From Cohnella algarum (GTDB lineage Bacteria > Bacillota > Bacilli > Paenibacillales > Paenibacillaceae), in NCBI RefSeq assembly GCF_016937515.1, contig NZ_JAFHKM010000002.1:1173001-1237000 (forward strand): a stretch of DNA of 64,000 nt, written 5' to 3'. Below are positions 25,707 through 34,728 of this stretch, piece after piece. Numbering within the stretch: the first letter of the stretch is position 1; every line of letters begins with the position of its first letter. The notes beneath the pieces are model-generated. The model searched no databases. It saw only the letters and a program-made list of their open reading frames with translations, and was not told where the DNA came from. The position numbers and the translations under genes are program-made.

Positions 25707-26963
25707 TCACGCCCTCACCCAGGCGTCGTTGTCGTAGCCCCGTTCCTCCCAGTAGCCGATGTGCGATTCCCGGATCAGTTCGATCCTGTTCAGCCACTTG
25801 ACCGACTTGTAGGCATACATTTGAGGTACGACGAGCCGGACCGGCCCCCCGTAATCGCGGTGAATCGGCTGGCCGTCGTGCAGCACGGCGACGAGAACGT
25901 CGTCCATTCTCGCCTGCTCCAGGGAAAGCGCGTCCGTGTACACCCCGTCCCCCGAGTAAAACTTGACGTAACGGGCTTCCGCCTGGACGCCCGCCATTTC
26001 GAGCAGCTTGGACAGCGGGACGCCTTCCCACGTATTTTTATAAACCGACCAGCCCGTCACGCAATGAAAATCGCTTACCCGCACCTCGCGCTGCAACTGC
26101 AAAAACTGCTCCCAATTCCAGGAGAGCGGGCGATCCACCAGACCGTCGAGCGCAAAGCTCCAATCCGCCGAATCGAATGTCGGAAGACGCGTCACGGTGT
26201 ACACGCGAAAATGTCCTTGCGCCCCGCCTCCGATCACCTGCTGCGACTCGGGAAGCGGCTGCGGCGCGGGCAGCATCCGGTTCGGGTCCGTTTCCCCCGA
26301 CCCGATGCCGCCGGCGGAGGAAAGTCCCGCCCCGCTCCCGAGCCATTCCAGAAAGGACGGCGCGACCGCCGCGGTCAACGCGATGCCGACCGACCAGCGG
26401 ATAAACTGCCTGCGGCTCATCCACCGGGCGGGCGCCCCCGGAGCCGGAAACCGGCTTCCGGCGCCAAGCTCGCTTCCCTCCCCATCGGCGGCGGCATCCG
26501 GCCGGACCGCGCGGCGTTCCGGCTTCCGCATCCAGCGGAGCCTCGTGACGGAATGATAAAGGATGTACGGAATTCCGACCCACGTCAGCAAGTTGTGCGC
26601 GACGAGAGCGGCGTTCGCCCATTGCGGGGGAAAATGCCTCAGCTGCCACAGCACGATGCCGGACAACAGCCAGCCGACGAGCAACGCGGCGACGACCGCC
26701 AGATTGCCCTTTTGTCTCGGCCTCTCCTTAAGCTGCTTCAAATGGCGCTTCAGCATCGGAGCGTACATGACGAGCAAAATCCCCGACACGAGCCCGAGGT
26801 AAATATGCAGCTGCTTCACCCACGTTCTGCCGCCGCCAAGCCATCCGCGCGCGGCGCCCCAAGAAAGAACAAGCCCGCTTGCGGCAAGCGCGAGCACCAG
26901 CCATCCGTTCCAGCGATGCAAGTCTGCCAGCTTTTTTCCGAATCCGGGTTTGCGTCCGCTCAC
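25707..26963 (-). CDS. membrane heme b plus sulfite-oxidase-fold molybdopterin oxidoreductase fusion
   Basis: About 418 residues. The N-terminal half has four TM helices with histidines placed as in b-type cytochromes (DLHRWNG, KQLHIYLG, VAHNLLTW, LYHSVTRLRW). A linker leads to SRRQFIRWSVGIALTAAV, a Tat-like twin-arginine/TM segment. The C-terminal half is a YedY/MsrP-like molybdopterin domain with the Mo-ligand Cys in SDFHCVTGWSVYKNTWEGVPL. GTG is chosen because GGGAGG lies 8 nt upstream; an ATG 7 codons earlier lacks a ribosome site. It resembles MsrQ and MsrP joined in one chain; the substrate is unknown. Confidence 0.85.
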   Translation of the reverse strand: MSGRKPGFGKKLADLHRWNGWLVLALAASGLVLSWGAARGWLGGGRTWVKQLHIYLGLVSGILLVMYAPMLKRHLKQLKERPRQKGNLAVVAALLVGWLLSGIVLWQLRHFPPQWANAALVAHNLLTWVGIPYILYHSVTRLRWMRKPERRAVRPDAAADGEGSELGAGSRFPAPGAPARWMSRRQFIRWSVGIALTAAVAPSFLEWLGSGAGLSSAGGIGSGETDPNRMLPAPQPLPESQQVIGGGAQGHFRVYTVTRLPTFDSADWSFALDGLVDRPLSWNWEQFLQLQREVRVSDFHCVTGWSVYKNTWEGVPLSKLLEMAGVQAEARYVKFYSGDGVYTDALSLEQARMDDVLVAVLHDGQPIHRDYGGPVRLVVPQMYAYKSVKWLNRIELIRESHIGYWEERGYDNDAWVRA

Positions 26964-27103
26964 GACATTTTCCTCCCGCCCCATTTCAGGATGCCAAATT
27001 ATAGCACCGCGACCTTAAAATAATATGAATTCGTTCGCTTACATACCGGAACATCCGTCGGGCTTTTGCGTCTAAACGTACAACACCACGTTTAACTGGA
27101 GGA

Positions 27104-27793
27104 ATGATGATGATGCGCAGAATGCTCCCGCTGCTGCTTGCGGCTCTTCTTGCGCTTCCGTTTGCCGGCTGCGGCGCAGCGAGCGATAACGATTCCGGGC
27201 CGGCGGTGAAGGAAGCGCCTTCGACGGGTTCCCCGGCGCCGCAATCGCAGCTATCGTCGCCGCCTTCGGCGATCCCCGCCAAAAACCTCGAAAAGCAAAG
27301 ACCTCCCGTGACGGAGGCTGCCGGGGAAGTCGTGGAAGCTCTGCGGGACCGGGACTTGTCCCGGCTCGCCGATTGGATCGATCCCGAGCTCGGCTTGCGT
27401 TTTTCGCCTTATGCCCATTTGAATAACGGCGATCTCGTTTTTATGCCTGACGAGCTGCCCTCCTTCCGGGATGCGTCCAAGCGTGTCTGGGGATCGTACG
27501 ACGGTTCGGGCGAACCGATTGAACTGACGTTCCGGGAATACTTCGAAACGTTCGTTTACGACCAGGATTTCGCCGGAGCGCCGAACGTTTCCGAAGGGAA
27601 GCTGACCGGAACCGGAAATACTCCGTTTAACGGCCTGGAGGTTTATCCGGATGCCTCTTTCGTCGAATATCACTTCCCGTCGGCGGAGGCGCAAAATTCC
27701 GGCATGGATTGGAAAAGCCTCATCGTCATGTTCGTTCCAAATGGCGACGGATGGCGCCTGTGCGCGATCGTTCATTCGCATTGGACGATTTGA
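27104..27793 (+). CDS. lipoprotein of unknown function
   Basis: A 229-residue protein with a signal peptide and lipobox FAGC, a Ser/Pro-rich linker (residues ~25-60), and a globular domain of about 160 residues starting VVEALRDRDLSRLADWIDPELGLRFSPY. That opening resembles NTF2-like/Cif-type extracellular domains, without a recognisable active site. Four ATGs follow GGAGG in a row; the third or fourth has better spacing than the first. It is divergent from the molybdoenzyme gene. A shared terminator separates it from trxA. Confidence 0.8.
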   Translation: MMMMRRMLPLLLAALLALPFAGCGAASDNDSGPAVKEAPSTGSPAPQSQLSSPPSAIPAKNLEKQRPPVTEAAGEVVEALRDRDLSRLADWIDPELGLRFSPYAHLNNGDLVFMPDELPSFRDASKRVWGSYDGSGEPIELTFREYFETFVYDQDFAGAPNVSEGKLTGTGNTPFNGLEVYPDASFVEYHFPSAEAQNSGMDWKSLIVMFVPNGDGWRLCAIVHSHWTI

Positions 27794-27806
27794 CGGACGC
27801 CGACTC

Positions 27807-27855
27807 CAAAAAAACAAGCGGCCCGCGCAGAGATTCCCTGCCGGGCCGCTTGTTT
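27807..27855. terminator. bidirectional terminator between the lipoprotein gene and trxA
   Basis: AAACAAGCGGCCC and GGGCCGCTTGTTT form a perfect 13-bp stem. On the minus strand it is followed by seven T (after trxA); on the plus strand only a short T-run is present. The genes converge here. Confidence 0.85.
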
Positions 27856-27865
27856 GCCTTCTGGA

Positions 27866-28177
27866 TTACAGTTGGCCTTGGATTTTCGCTTTGAGCGCGT
27901 CTTTGCTTTGCAGTCCGACCAGCTTGTCGACCGGTTGGCCGTCCTTGAACAGGATCAGCGTCGGGATGCTCATGACGCCGAACTTCGAAGCCAGTTCCGG
28001 CTCTTCGTCCACGTTCACTTTCGCGATCGTAGCTTGGCCTTTCAATTCTTCGGACAGTTCCTCGACGATCGGGAGCTGCATTTTGCAAGGGCCGCACCAG
28101 GGCGCCCAGAAGTCCAACAGAGATACGCCTTCGGAAACGGTCGTCTCGAAATTGTCTTTCGTTACGGCGACTGCCAT
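27866..28177 (-). CDS. trxA: thioredoxin
   Basis: Cytosolic disulfide reductase of 103 residues with the redox motif in LLDFWAPWCGPCKMQLP (CGPC) and the cis-proline loop SIPTLILF. The usual MIAP after the active site is MQLP here. AAGAGGAG precedes the ATG. It is a single gene ending at a strong terminator; the Rrf2-type regulator gene lies upstream in the same orientation. Confidence 0.97.
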   Translation of the reverse strand: MAVAVTKDNFETTVSEGVSLLDFWAPWCGPCKMQLPIVEELSEELKGQATIAKVNVDEEPELASKFGVMSIPTLILFKDGQPVDKLVGLQSKDALKAKIQGQL

Positions 28178-28272
28178 TTGTCTCCACTCCTCTTGGGAAT
28201 AATAGGTAAAGGTAAGCCAATTATAGATAAACCGGAAACCTGGGTTTCCGTTTCACCTCGCGTTCCAAGTTT

Positions 28273-28698
28273 TCACGCCATCTGGCGCTCCTTGATTCGG
28301 GACAGCATCTGCCCGATCGTAATCCCGGCGAAGTAGGCTTCAAGCTGCCGTTCCGCGCCGCTGAACACCGAATTCATGACTTCCTGCATATTCGCCGAAA
28401 CCATGCAATCCATTTCCGGATCGCCGCTGCACCAATTGGGCGTCAAGGAGCCTCCCGCCATTGAACGGTAAATGTCGGCCAGCGTCAGGTCGTCGGGCTC
28501 TTTGCACAGGCGATAGCCGCCGCCGGATCCTTCCCTTGTCGCGACGAAGCCCGCTTTGCGAAGGCAGCCGAGCACTTTCCGGATACGGGCCGGATGCGTG
28601 CATACGTTGGCGGCGATTTCCTCGCTGGAAGCCATGCCGTCGGGCCGGTGAGCCAGCAGAACGAGACTATGAACCGCTATAATAAATTCGCTGTTCAT
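28273..28698 (-). CDS. Rrf2-family transcriptional regulator with conserved cysteines
   Basis: A 141-residue winged-helix regulator. The HTH spans residues ~22-52 (ASSEEIAANVCTHPARIRKVLGCLRKAG), followed by SGGGYRLCKEPDDLTLADIYRSM and a Cys-containing segment WCSGDPEMDCMV. Cysteines in this position suit a redox, Fe-S or thiol sensor, though spacing differs from IscR. Its own sigma-A promoter carries an inverted-repeat operator, which suggests autoregulation. What else it controls is not visible. Confidence 0.88.
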   Translation of the reverse strand: MNSEFIIAVHSLVLLAHRPDGMASSEEIAANVCTHPARIRKVLGCLRKAGFVATREGSGGGYRLCKEPDDLTLADIYRSMAGGSLTPNWCSGDPEMDCMVSANMQEVMNSVFSGAERQLEAYFAGITIGQMLSRIKERQMA

Positions 28699-28721
28699 TC
28701 CAAGCAGCCCCCCCGGTGATT

Positions 28722-28756
28722 ACTGTAATAATATCAATTACAGTTGAGGTTGTCAA
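28722..28756 (-). promoter_or_regulatory. sigma-A promoter with inverted-repeat operator of the Rrf2 gene
   Basis: On the minus strand TTGACA, 17 nt, TATTAT form a near-consensus sigma-A promoter. ACTGTAAT-TGATATT-ATTACAGT, a perfect 8-bp inverted repeat, covers the spacer's end and the -10. A repressor bound there would block RNA polymerase. It is 24-58 nt upstream of the Rrf2 ATG, so autorepression is likely. Confidence 0.75.
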
Positions 28757-28868
28757 GCGTAAAATCGATCGGATTTCCGGCTGACGAAACCGACGGCTAA
28801 TTTCATGATGAGCCTCCCTTTGCCCGCTTATGCATCTTGCCTTGCCGATTTTGCCGCCGTTCCCGGAC

Positions 28869-29792
28869 TCAATCGCCGGCCGAGCCTTCTTCCGACGAGC
28901 CCGGCGGGGCCTTGCCCGTCACGTCTCTAAGCGTCTCCAGAAAAACCTCCAGCGTCCGCGTCCGCAAATCTCCGCTTCGAAACAGCACATGAAAGCTCCT
29001 TCGCACGGGCATGCCGGACACGGGGAGCAGCCGCAGCGAGCCGATCCGGAGTTCCTTCCGCAGCGCCCACCCGGACTGAAGCGTGATGCCGAGCCCGGCT
29101 TCCACCGCTTCCTTGATCAGTTGCGTGCTGCCGAGCTCCATCAGCCGCCGCGGCCGCAGGCCGAACTCCGCGAACATCCGATCCGTCGCCGCCCTCGTCC
29201 CCGAACCGGGTTCGCGGACGAGCCACGTTTCCTTTTCCAGTTCCGCCGGTTCGATCCGTTCGCTGGCGGCGAGCGGATGGCCGATCCCGGCCGCGACGTA
29301 CATTTCATCCTCGGCCAGCTTTTCCGCCATCAGCCCGCTGCCGATGTCCTCCCCTTCCACGATGCCCACCTCCAGGTCGCGGCTGCGGACCCGTTCGGCG
29401 ATATCCGCCGTATTGCCGATCGCGATCGAAGGCCGGATGCCGGGATAGTCCCGGTTCAGGCGCGCCAGCGTCAACGGAAGCACGTATTCGCCGAACGTGT
29501 AGCTGGCCCCGATCGGCAGCGGCCCTCCCGTATGGCGCATCAGCTCGTCCACCATCTCCTTCATCCGTCCGTACAAAAAATTGATTTCCTTCGCGTGATG
29601 CAAGACGATTTCCCCCGCCCGGGTCAGGGAAACGGATTTATTGCTTCTCGTCAGCAGCCGGGCGGCGAACGTTTCCTCCAGCGCCCGGATTTGCTGGCTA
29701 ACGGCCGGCTGCGTCATATGCAGCTTCTCCGCGGCGCGGGTGAAATTCCTCAGCTCCGCCACGACGGCGAACACATGCAGGTGTGCGTCCAT
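28869..29792 (-). CDS. LysR-family transcriptional regulator (CysL/YwfK-like)
   Basis: A 307-residue LysR regulator. The N-terminal winged HTH has FTRAAEKLHMTQPAVSQQIRALEETF (residues 17-42), and a type 2 periplasmic-binding-like effector domain follows (IGASYTFGEYVLP, EAGLGITLQSGWAL). It is transcribed divergently from the YeiH-type transporter gene, with an AT-rich 130-nt spacer full of ATAAT/ATTAT half-sites. LysR-YeiH pairs are common, so that transporter is the likely target. Confidence 0.92.
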   Translation of the reverse strand: MDAHLHVFAVVAELRNFTRAAEKLHMTQPAVSQQIRALEETFAARLLTRSNKSVSLTRAGEIVLHHAKEINFLYGRMKEMVDELMRHTGGPLPIGASYTFGEYVLPLTLARLNRDYPGIRPSIAIGNTADIAERVRSRDLEVGIVEGEDIGSGLMAEKLAEDEMYVAAGIGHPLAASERIEPAELEKETWLVREPGSGTRAATDRMFAEFGLRPRRLMELGSTQLIKEAVEAGLGITLQSGWALRKELRIGSLRLLPVSGMPVRRSFHVLFRSGDLRTRTLEVFLETLRDVTGKAPPGSSEEGSAGD

Positions 29793-29921
29793 GTTCGGCT
29801 CCCATCATAATTATTTGCTTATGGTTATGATAATAATAATTCATTTTTCTTATTTTATCCGGAGCGCTATGCTGGAAACAATCCCGACAAACCGAACCTT
29901 TCCCAACCGAGGTGTTCCCCT

Positions 29922-31103
29922 ATGACCGGCTCGTTTACTTCGCATAACGCAGGAACCGCCGCGCTGCCTCCTTCCAACGGAATCAAGCGATATTCCGGCT
30001 TGTTCGGAGGAGTGCTGCTCGCCTTGATTCTGACCCTTGCCGGGTGGCAGCTGGCGAATTTCCCCGGACTTTCGGCCGCAGGTCCGATGGCGTGCACGCT
30101 TGCCGTCGCCATCGTTTTCCGCCGGATTTTCGGCTATCCGGAGGCGCTGCGCCCGGGCCTCGCGTTCGCTTCGACCAAGCTGCTTCGGCTGGCCATCATC
30201 CTGTACGGCCTGAAGCTGCCGATCGGCGCCGTTCTGCACGGCGGCCTGCCCTTCCTGGCGCGCGGCGCGGCCGTACTCGCCGTCTCGCTTGCCGCCGGCA
30301 TCGCGCTCGGCCGGCTTCTCAAAGCCGATCGCGAGCTGACGCTGCTGCTCGCGATCGGCACCGGCATTTGCGGCGCCGCCGCCATTGCGGCATCAGCGCC
30401 GCTGCTTGGGGCCAAAGAGCAAAAAACCGCGCTTGGCGCCGGCCTGATCGCAGCCGTGGGCACCTTGTTCGCGGTTGCGTATACGCTTCTTCTGCCCGTG
30501 CTGCCGATCGGCGATGCGGCGTTCGGCGCGTGGGCCGGCCTGACGCTGCACGAGCTAGCGCATGTCGCGATGACGGCCGGCACCGCCGGCCCCGAAGCGA
30601 TGAACGACGGCATGCTGGCAAAGCTATGCCGCGTCGTGCTGCTCGTCCCGCTCTGCCTGGCGCTGTCCGCCCGCTCGAGTTTCCTCCGCCGCCGGGAAGC
30701 CCGGGAAGCCCGGAAATCCACGGGTTTCCCTTTCCGCCCGAATGAGACGCCGGGCACGGACAACGCGCCGAGCACGGACGATGCGCCGGACACGGGCGAC
30801 GCGCCGGGCAGCGGCCGGGCGCAAAGCGCAAGCCGCGCCAAACCGGCCCTGCCGTGGTTTTTGCTCGGCTTTTTGGCGATGAGCCTGCTCGGCTCCGCAT
30901 CGCCGGAAGCGTGGCTGCCGCTGCCGGCCGGCTGGCGCGACGGCGTCTCGCAGCTGACGGCCGCGCTGTTCGCCGCCGCCATGGCCGGCCTCGGGCTAGG
31001 CGTCAACCTGCGCGACTTCCGGCTCGCCTGGCGCCCGCTGCTCGCGCTGCTCGCCGTCTCGCTCCTCGTCTCGGCCGGCGTCTACGTCACGCTCGCGTTT
31101 TAA
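29922..31103 (+). CDS. YeiH/UPF0324-family membrane protein, putative sulfate exporter family
   Basis: A 393-residue polytopic membrane protein with about 10 helices. Family segments are RPGLAFASTKLLRLAIILYGLKL, IGTGICGAAAIAASAP and LHELAHVAMTAG. The last cytoplasmic loop carries an insertion of repeating TPGTDNAPSTDDAPDTGDAPG type (residues ~283-308), encoded by GC-rich imperfect repeats. The substrate is not established for the family. The divergent LysR gene is its probable regulator. Confidence 0.9.
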   Translation: MTGSFTSHNAGTAALPPSNGIKRYSGLFGGVLLALILTLAGWQLANFPGLSAAGPMACTLAVAIVFRRIFGYPEALRPGLAFASTKLLRLAIILYGLKLPIGAVLHGGLPFLARGAAVLAVSLAAGIALGRLLKADRELTLLLAIGTGICGAAAIAASAPLLGAKEQKTALGAGLIAAVGTLFAVAYTLLLPVLPIGDAAFGAWAGLTLHELAHVAMTAGTAGPEAMNDGMLAKLCRVVLLVPLCLALSARSSFLRRREAREARKSTGFPFRPNETPGTDNAPSTDDAPDTGDAPGSGRAQSASRAKPALPWFLLGFLAMSLLGSASPEAWLPLPAGWRDGVSQLTAALFAAAMAGLGLGVNLRDFRLAWRPLLALLAVSLLVSAGVYVTLAF

Positions 31104-31154
31104 AGCCCGGCCAGGCTCCAGTCCAGACTGCCCGGCCGATGCCGCCTCGCAGGC

Positions 31155-32018
31155 TCAGCCCGTCGCCAGCCGGACGTCTACCTGGACCGTCAGCGTCTGG
31201 TCCGACGTTCCGCGGTACACGCCTTTGACCGGGACGATGTCGAGATAATCCCGCCCGTGCGCCAGCTTGACGTACCGCCAATCGATCAGGTTCCGGTTGG
31301 TCGGATCGAAGCCCTGCCAGCCGACGTCGGGCACGTAGGCTTCGATCCACGCATGCGAGGCCTGCTCGAAGTCCGCGTCCCTTCCCTGCAAATCGCCGAC
31401 AAAATGGTACCCGCTTACGTACCGAGCGGGGATCCCTTTGAGGCGGCAAACCGAAAGCAGCAAATGCGCAAAATCCTGGCATACCCCGGAGCCGATCCCG
31501 ATCATCTCGTCGGCGGTCGTATGAACCCCGGTGGACAGGGGCTTGTACTCAAAATCAGCATAAATGCGCTCCGATGCCTTCTGCACGTAGTCGAAAACGC
31601 CTTCCCCCTCCACGCCGATGCTGCCGGCGTACGCCGCCACCGTCGGATGAAAGCTGGCGAACACGGACGGAAGCAAATACTCCGCATTGTCGTTCGCGAA
31701 CGCTTCGCTGCGGATTTTGGCCCAGGCCAGCTCCGGCGGCAGCTCCGATTCCCGCTTGATCGGCGAATCCCGGGTGACGACCGTCGACTGCGACGTGATC
31801 GCAAGCTCCTTATGGGCATCGCTGGCCGTAAAGGAGTATACCCGATTGCCGAAATAATCCTCGTAAGACATCATCGAGACGTTGGGCTCCACGATCAGCC
31901 GGTGCTGGTAGCACGCCTGCCGTTCGTCCGTCCGCGGGGCGAGCCGAAGCTCATTGACACTGTCCGCCACCGGGTCGGCGTAAGCATACCTGGTCGTATG
32001 ACAAATTTCCAGCCTCAA
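31155..32018 (-). CDS. transglutaminase-like cysteine protease family protein
   Basis: A 287-residue cytoplasmic protein with a bacterial transglutaminase N-domain (LEICHTTRYAYADPVADSVNELRLAPR) and a transglutaminase core. The core has Cys in GIGSGVCQDFAHLLLSVCRLKG, His in ASHAWIEAYVPDVGW and Asp in FDPTN. TTG is the start: GGGAGG lies 7 nt before it, it overlaps the alpha-E stop (TTGA), and the protein then begins at the family's usual N-terminus. It forms a triad with the upstream alpha-E and ATP-grasp genes. The pathway is thought to make or cleave a peptide, but the product is not known. Confidence 0.9.
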   Translation of the reverse strand: MRLEICHTTRYAYADPVADSVNELRLAPRTDERQACYQHRLIVEPNVSMMSYEDYFGNRVYSFTASDAHKELAITSQSTVVTRDSPIKRESELPPELAWAKIRSEAFANDNAEYLLPSVFASFHPTVAAYAGSIGVEGEGVFDYVQKASERIYADFEYKPLSTGVHTTADEMIGIGSGVCQDFAHLLLSVCRLKGIPARYVSGYHFVGDLQGRDADFEQASHAWIEAYVPDVGWQGFDPTNRNLIDWRYVKLAHGRDYLDIVPVKGVYRGTSDQTLTVQVDVRLATG

Positions 32019-32964
32019 ACGATAACCTCCCGTCCCGGGGAAAAAAACGTCTTCGCCATCGACTCCCCCAGCAGCCGATTGCCGTCCTGCAATCGAAGCA
32101 GCACGTCGCTGAGCGATTGAAGCGAAATCTCTTTCGGTTCGAGCCAGCTGAGCTCCGAACGCGCCTTGCCCGCCATCCGGATCGTCCGTTCGAGCGCGGC
32201 GACGCCGCCTTCCGATTTGCGGCGGAATTCCTTTAAATGGCTTTCCAACGAACTCAGCGAAAAATAAACGGATCGCGGAAAACTCTCCTCCAGCAGCAGG
32301 AACGACGACACTTCTTCCAGCGTCACGCCCTCGATCGCCAGTCTCCGGTACGCTTCGTAGCCGCCGACCGACTTCAGCACCGCGAGCAGGTACGCGTACG
32401 AGGAAGCGCCCGAATCGGCCGCCGATTGATAGACGGATTGCAGCAGCCGGACGATATTTTCCGAGCGTTCGAGACTTCTTCCGCTCTCCATCATGCTCCA
32501 GCATTCGTCCCTCAGGACGATCGACACCGCCGTGCCCTGATACGACGCAAGCCCCTCCTTGATCCGCTCGAAAAAGCGGTGCGGCTCGGCCCCGATCTCC
32601 TCGACGCTGATCTGCCGAAGCCAAAGATAGAAGCTGTTCAGCATGTTCCACAGCTCCGAAGGCAGCCGTTCGCGGACTTTTCGCAAGTTGTCCCTCGCCT
32701 GGGCGATGCACGTGATGAGCGAGTTGGGCTGGGACGCATCGAGCGTCAAAAACTGGAGCACGTCGCGCTCGCGGTACTCGCCGTACATCTCTTCGTAGCT
32801 CCGGGGTCCCCGATCGCGCCGACGATGCGCCGCCATACGATTTCTCCCGTACCGTTCGATTCCTCGCGCAGATGATAATAAACGTCGATCAGCCGCGCAT
32901 GGTTCTCCGCCCTTTCCGTGTAGCGTCCGATCCAAAACAGCGATTCGGCAATCCGATCCAGCAT
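32015..32964 (-). CDS. alpha-E domain protein, frameshifted near codon 50
   Basis: Helical protein of about 316 residues that always accompanies the ATP-grasp and transglutaminase genes. The first frame gives MLDRIAESLFWIGRYTERAENHARL and IVWRRIVGAIGDP; a second continues SYEEMYGEYRERDVLQFLTLD to the end. They separate at a C-run of four on the coding strand (32816-32813) where five would give GDPRSYEEMYG. The rest of the gene is intact and translationally coupled to its neighbours, so a missing base in the sequence is likelier than decay. AAAGGAGG precedes the ATG. Confidence 0.88.
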
Positions 32965-32979
32965 GGCGTCACCCTCCTT

Positions 32980-34434
32980 TTATCTCGTCAATACCCAAGT
33001 ATCCTTGCAGCCGCCGCCTTGCGAAGAGTTGACGACGAGCGACCCTTCCTTCATGGCGACGCGCGTAAGCCCTCCCGGAAGCACATGGACGTTGCGCCCG
33101 TTCATGAGCGCGAACACCCGCAGGTCGATATGGCGGGACACGAACTGACCGTCCAGGCACACCGGCGCCGTCGACAGCTTGATCGTCGGCTGCGCGATGT
33201 AATTATCCGGGTTCTCGCGGATTTTCTCGGCGAAGCGTTCCCGCTCCCATTCCGTCGACGAAGGTCCGATCAGCATGCCGTATCCGCCGGACAGGGACGT
33301 TTCCTTGACGACCATCTGATCCAGCCGGTCCAGCACGTATTCTCTTTCCTCGGGTTTGCTCATCAGGTAGGTGGGGACGTTCGAAAGAATGGGCGTTTCG
33401 TTCAGGTAGTAGCGAATCATCTCCGGAACGTAAGAGTAAATGGCTTTGTCGTCGGATACGCCGGTACCCGGCGCATTGGCGATCGCGATGTTGCCGAAGC
33501 GGTAGGCGTTCATCAATCCGGGGACGCCCAGCAAAGAATCCGGACGGAAAGCGAGCGGATCGAGGAAATCGTCGTCGATTCGGCGGTACAGCACATCCAC
33601 CTTGCGCAGGCCGTTCAGGCCGCGGATGTAAATTTTGTGGTCCCGGCAGACGAGATCCCGGCCTTCGACCAGTTCGATCCCCATTTGCTGGGCGAGAAAA
33701 GCATGTTCGAAATAAGCCGAGTTAAAGCTTCCGGGCGTGAGCAGCGCGATAAGCGGATCGCTCTTGTCGGGAGCCAGATTGCGCAGCGCGGCGCGAAACG
33801 CATGCAGCGAATGGTCGATGCCGCGTACGGAGTAGGAAAAATACAATTCGGGGAAATCGTGCGTCATAATGGAACGGCTCTTGAATATATAGGAAAAACC
33901 GGACGGCGAGCGCAAATTGTCCTCTAGAACGAAATAGCGCCCCTGGTCGTCCCGAATGAGATCGATTCCGGAAGCGGTAATATACGTTCCTCCGGGTACC
34001 GACATCCGCATCATCTCGGGCCGGAAGTAGCGGTTGCCGATCACCATCCGCCGCGGAACGAGGCCGTCCTTGAAAATGTTCTGATCGTGGTAAACGTCAT
34101 TCAAAAAGGCGTTCAGCGCCCGCACTCTTTGGCTGACGCCCCGTTCGATCGTCTCCCATTCCTCGCTCGGAATAATGCGCGGAATGAAATCGAACGGGAT
34201 CGTCCTTTCCAGGGCATCCGGCTGTTCGGGCTGCATGAGGGTAAACGTAATGCCTTCCTCCATCAGCCGGCGGTTCATCGCGGATTGCCGCGCGGCGCGC
34301 TCGTCAAAGCTGAGACGGGAAATGACCGTCCGAACCTTCTCATAATGAGGGCGTACGTTGGCCCCTTCGAACATTTCGTCATAAAACCGGGAGGAGGTTG
34401 GCACTCTTGAAGATACGGCATTCCATAGTTCCAT
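32980..34434 (-). CDS. circularly permuted ATP-grasp type 2 protein
   Basis: A 484-residue cytoplasmic protein, first gene of the triad ATP-grasp / alpha-E / transglutaminase. Family segments are IPFDFIPRIIPSEEWETIERGVSQR, YITASGIDLIRDDQGRYFVLEDNLRSPSG and VKETSLSGGYGMLIGP near the C-terminus. ATP-grasp enzymes typically form amide bonds, and a ligase/transglutaminase pair suggests handling of a small peptide; this is inference. A consensus promoter lies about 110 nt upstream. Confidence 0.93.
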   Translation of the reverse strand: MELWNAVSSRVPTSSRFYDEMFEGANVRPHYEKVRTVISRLSFDERAARQSAMNRRLMEEGITFTLMQPEQPDALERTIPFDFIPRIIPSEEWETIERGVSQRVRALNAFLNDVYHDQNIFKDGLVPRRMVIGNRYFRPEMMRMSVPGGTYITASGIDLIRDDQGRYFVLEDNLRSPSGFSYIFKSRSIMTHDFPELYFSYSVRGIDHSLHAFRAALRNLAPDKSDPLIALLTPGSFNSAYFEHAFLAQQMGIELVEGRDLVCRDHKIYIRGLNGLRKVDVLYRRIDDDFLDPLAFRPDSLLGVPGLMNAYRFGNIAIANAPGTGVSDDKAIYSYVPEMIRYYLNETPILSNVPTYLMSKPEEREYVLDRLDQMVVKETSLSGGYGMLIGPSSTEWERERFAEKIRENPDNYIAQPTIKLSTAPVCLDGQFVSRHIDLRVFALMNGRNVHVLPGGLTRVAMKEGSLVVNSSQGGGCKDTWVLTR

Positions 34435-34728
34435 TCGGAGCGGCTCCTCCTCAAGCAGAACGTGGAGGAGAGAAGCCTTTCCTCCTTTCAGACGGATTCA
34501 GCAATCCGAGCCGTGCGCACGCTGAGGATTGTTATTGATTGTTATCATAGTCCGAACGAACCACAATGTCAATATTTATTACATAATTACAATAAAAAAT
34601 CAGAAGACATGACTTATATGTAACTTTTTCAGTTATATTTAGGTTAGGTTTTAACAAAAAATGTTCTTCTTTCTCGCTTGTCGCGTCCCATGCTTGCCCG
34701 CCTTGGGCTCGCCGCTATCTTCGCTAAA
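34435..34728. other. AT-rich promoter region of the ATP-grasp operon
   Basis: Between the ATP-grasp ATG and the ccdC terminator there is no gene. The stretch 34530-34670 is strikingly AT-rich compared with the surroundings and carries the sigma-A promoter of the operon. The leader 34500-34530 contains AATCCGAG...CTGAGGATT, a small imperfect hairpin. Nothing else is recognised. Confidence 0.6.
34544..34572 (-). promoter_or_regulatory. sigma-A promoter of the ATP-grasp/alpha-E/transglutaminase operon
   Basis: On the minus strand TTGACA, 17 nt, TATGAT, with AT-rich sequence upstream that could act as an UP element. This predicts a leader of about 100 nt before the ATP-grasp ATG. Confidence 0.8.

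Noticed and set aside
34530..34670. AT-rich island as a mark of horizontal transfer
   Set aside because: It is only about 140 nt and contains a consensus promoter of the flanking operon; the neighbouring genes have the same GC-rich codon use as the rest of the window.
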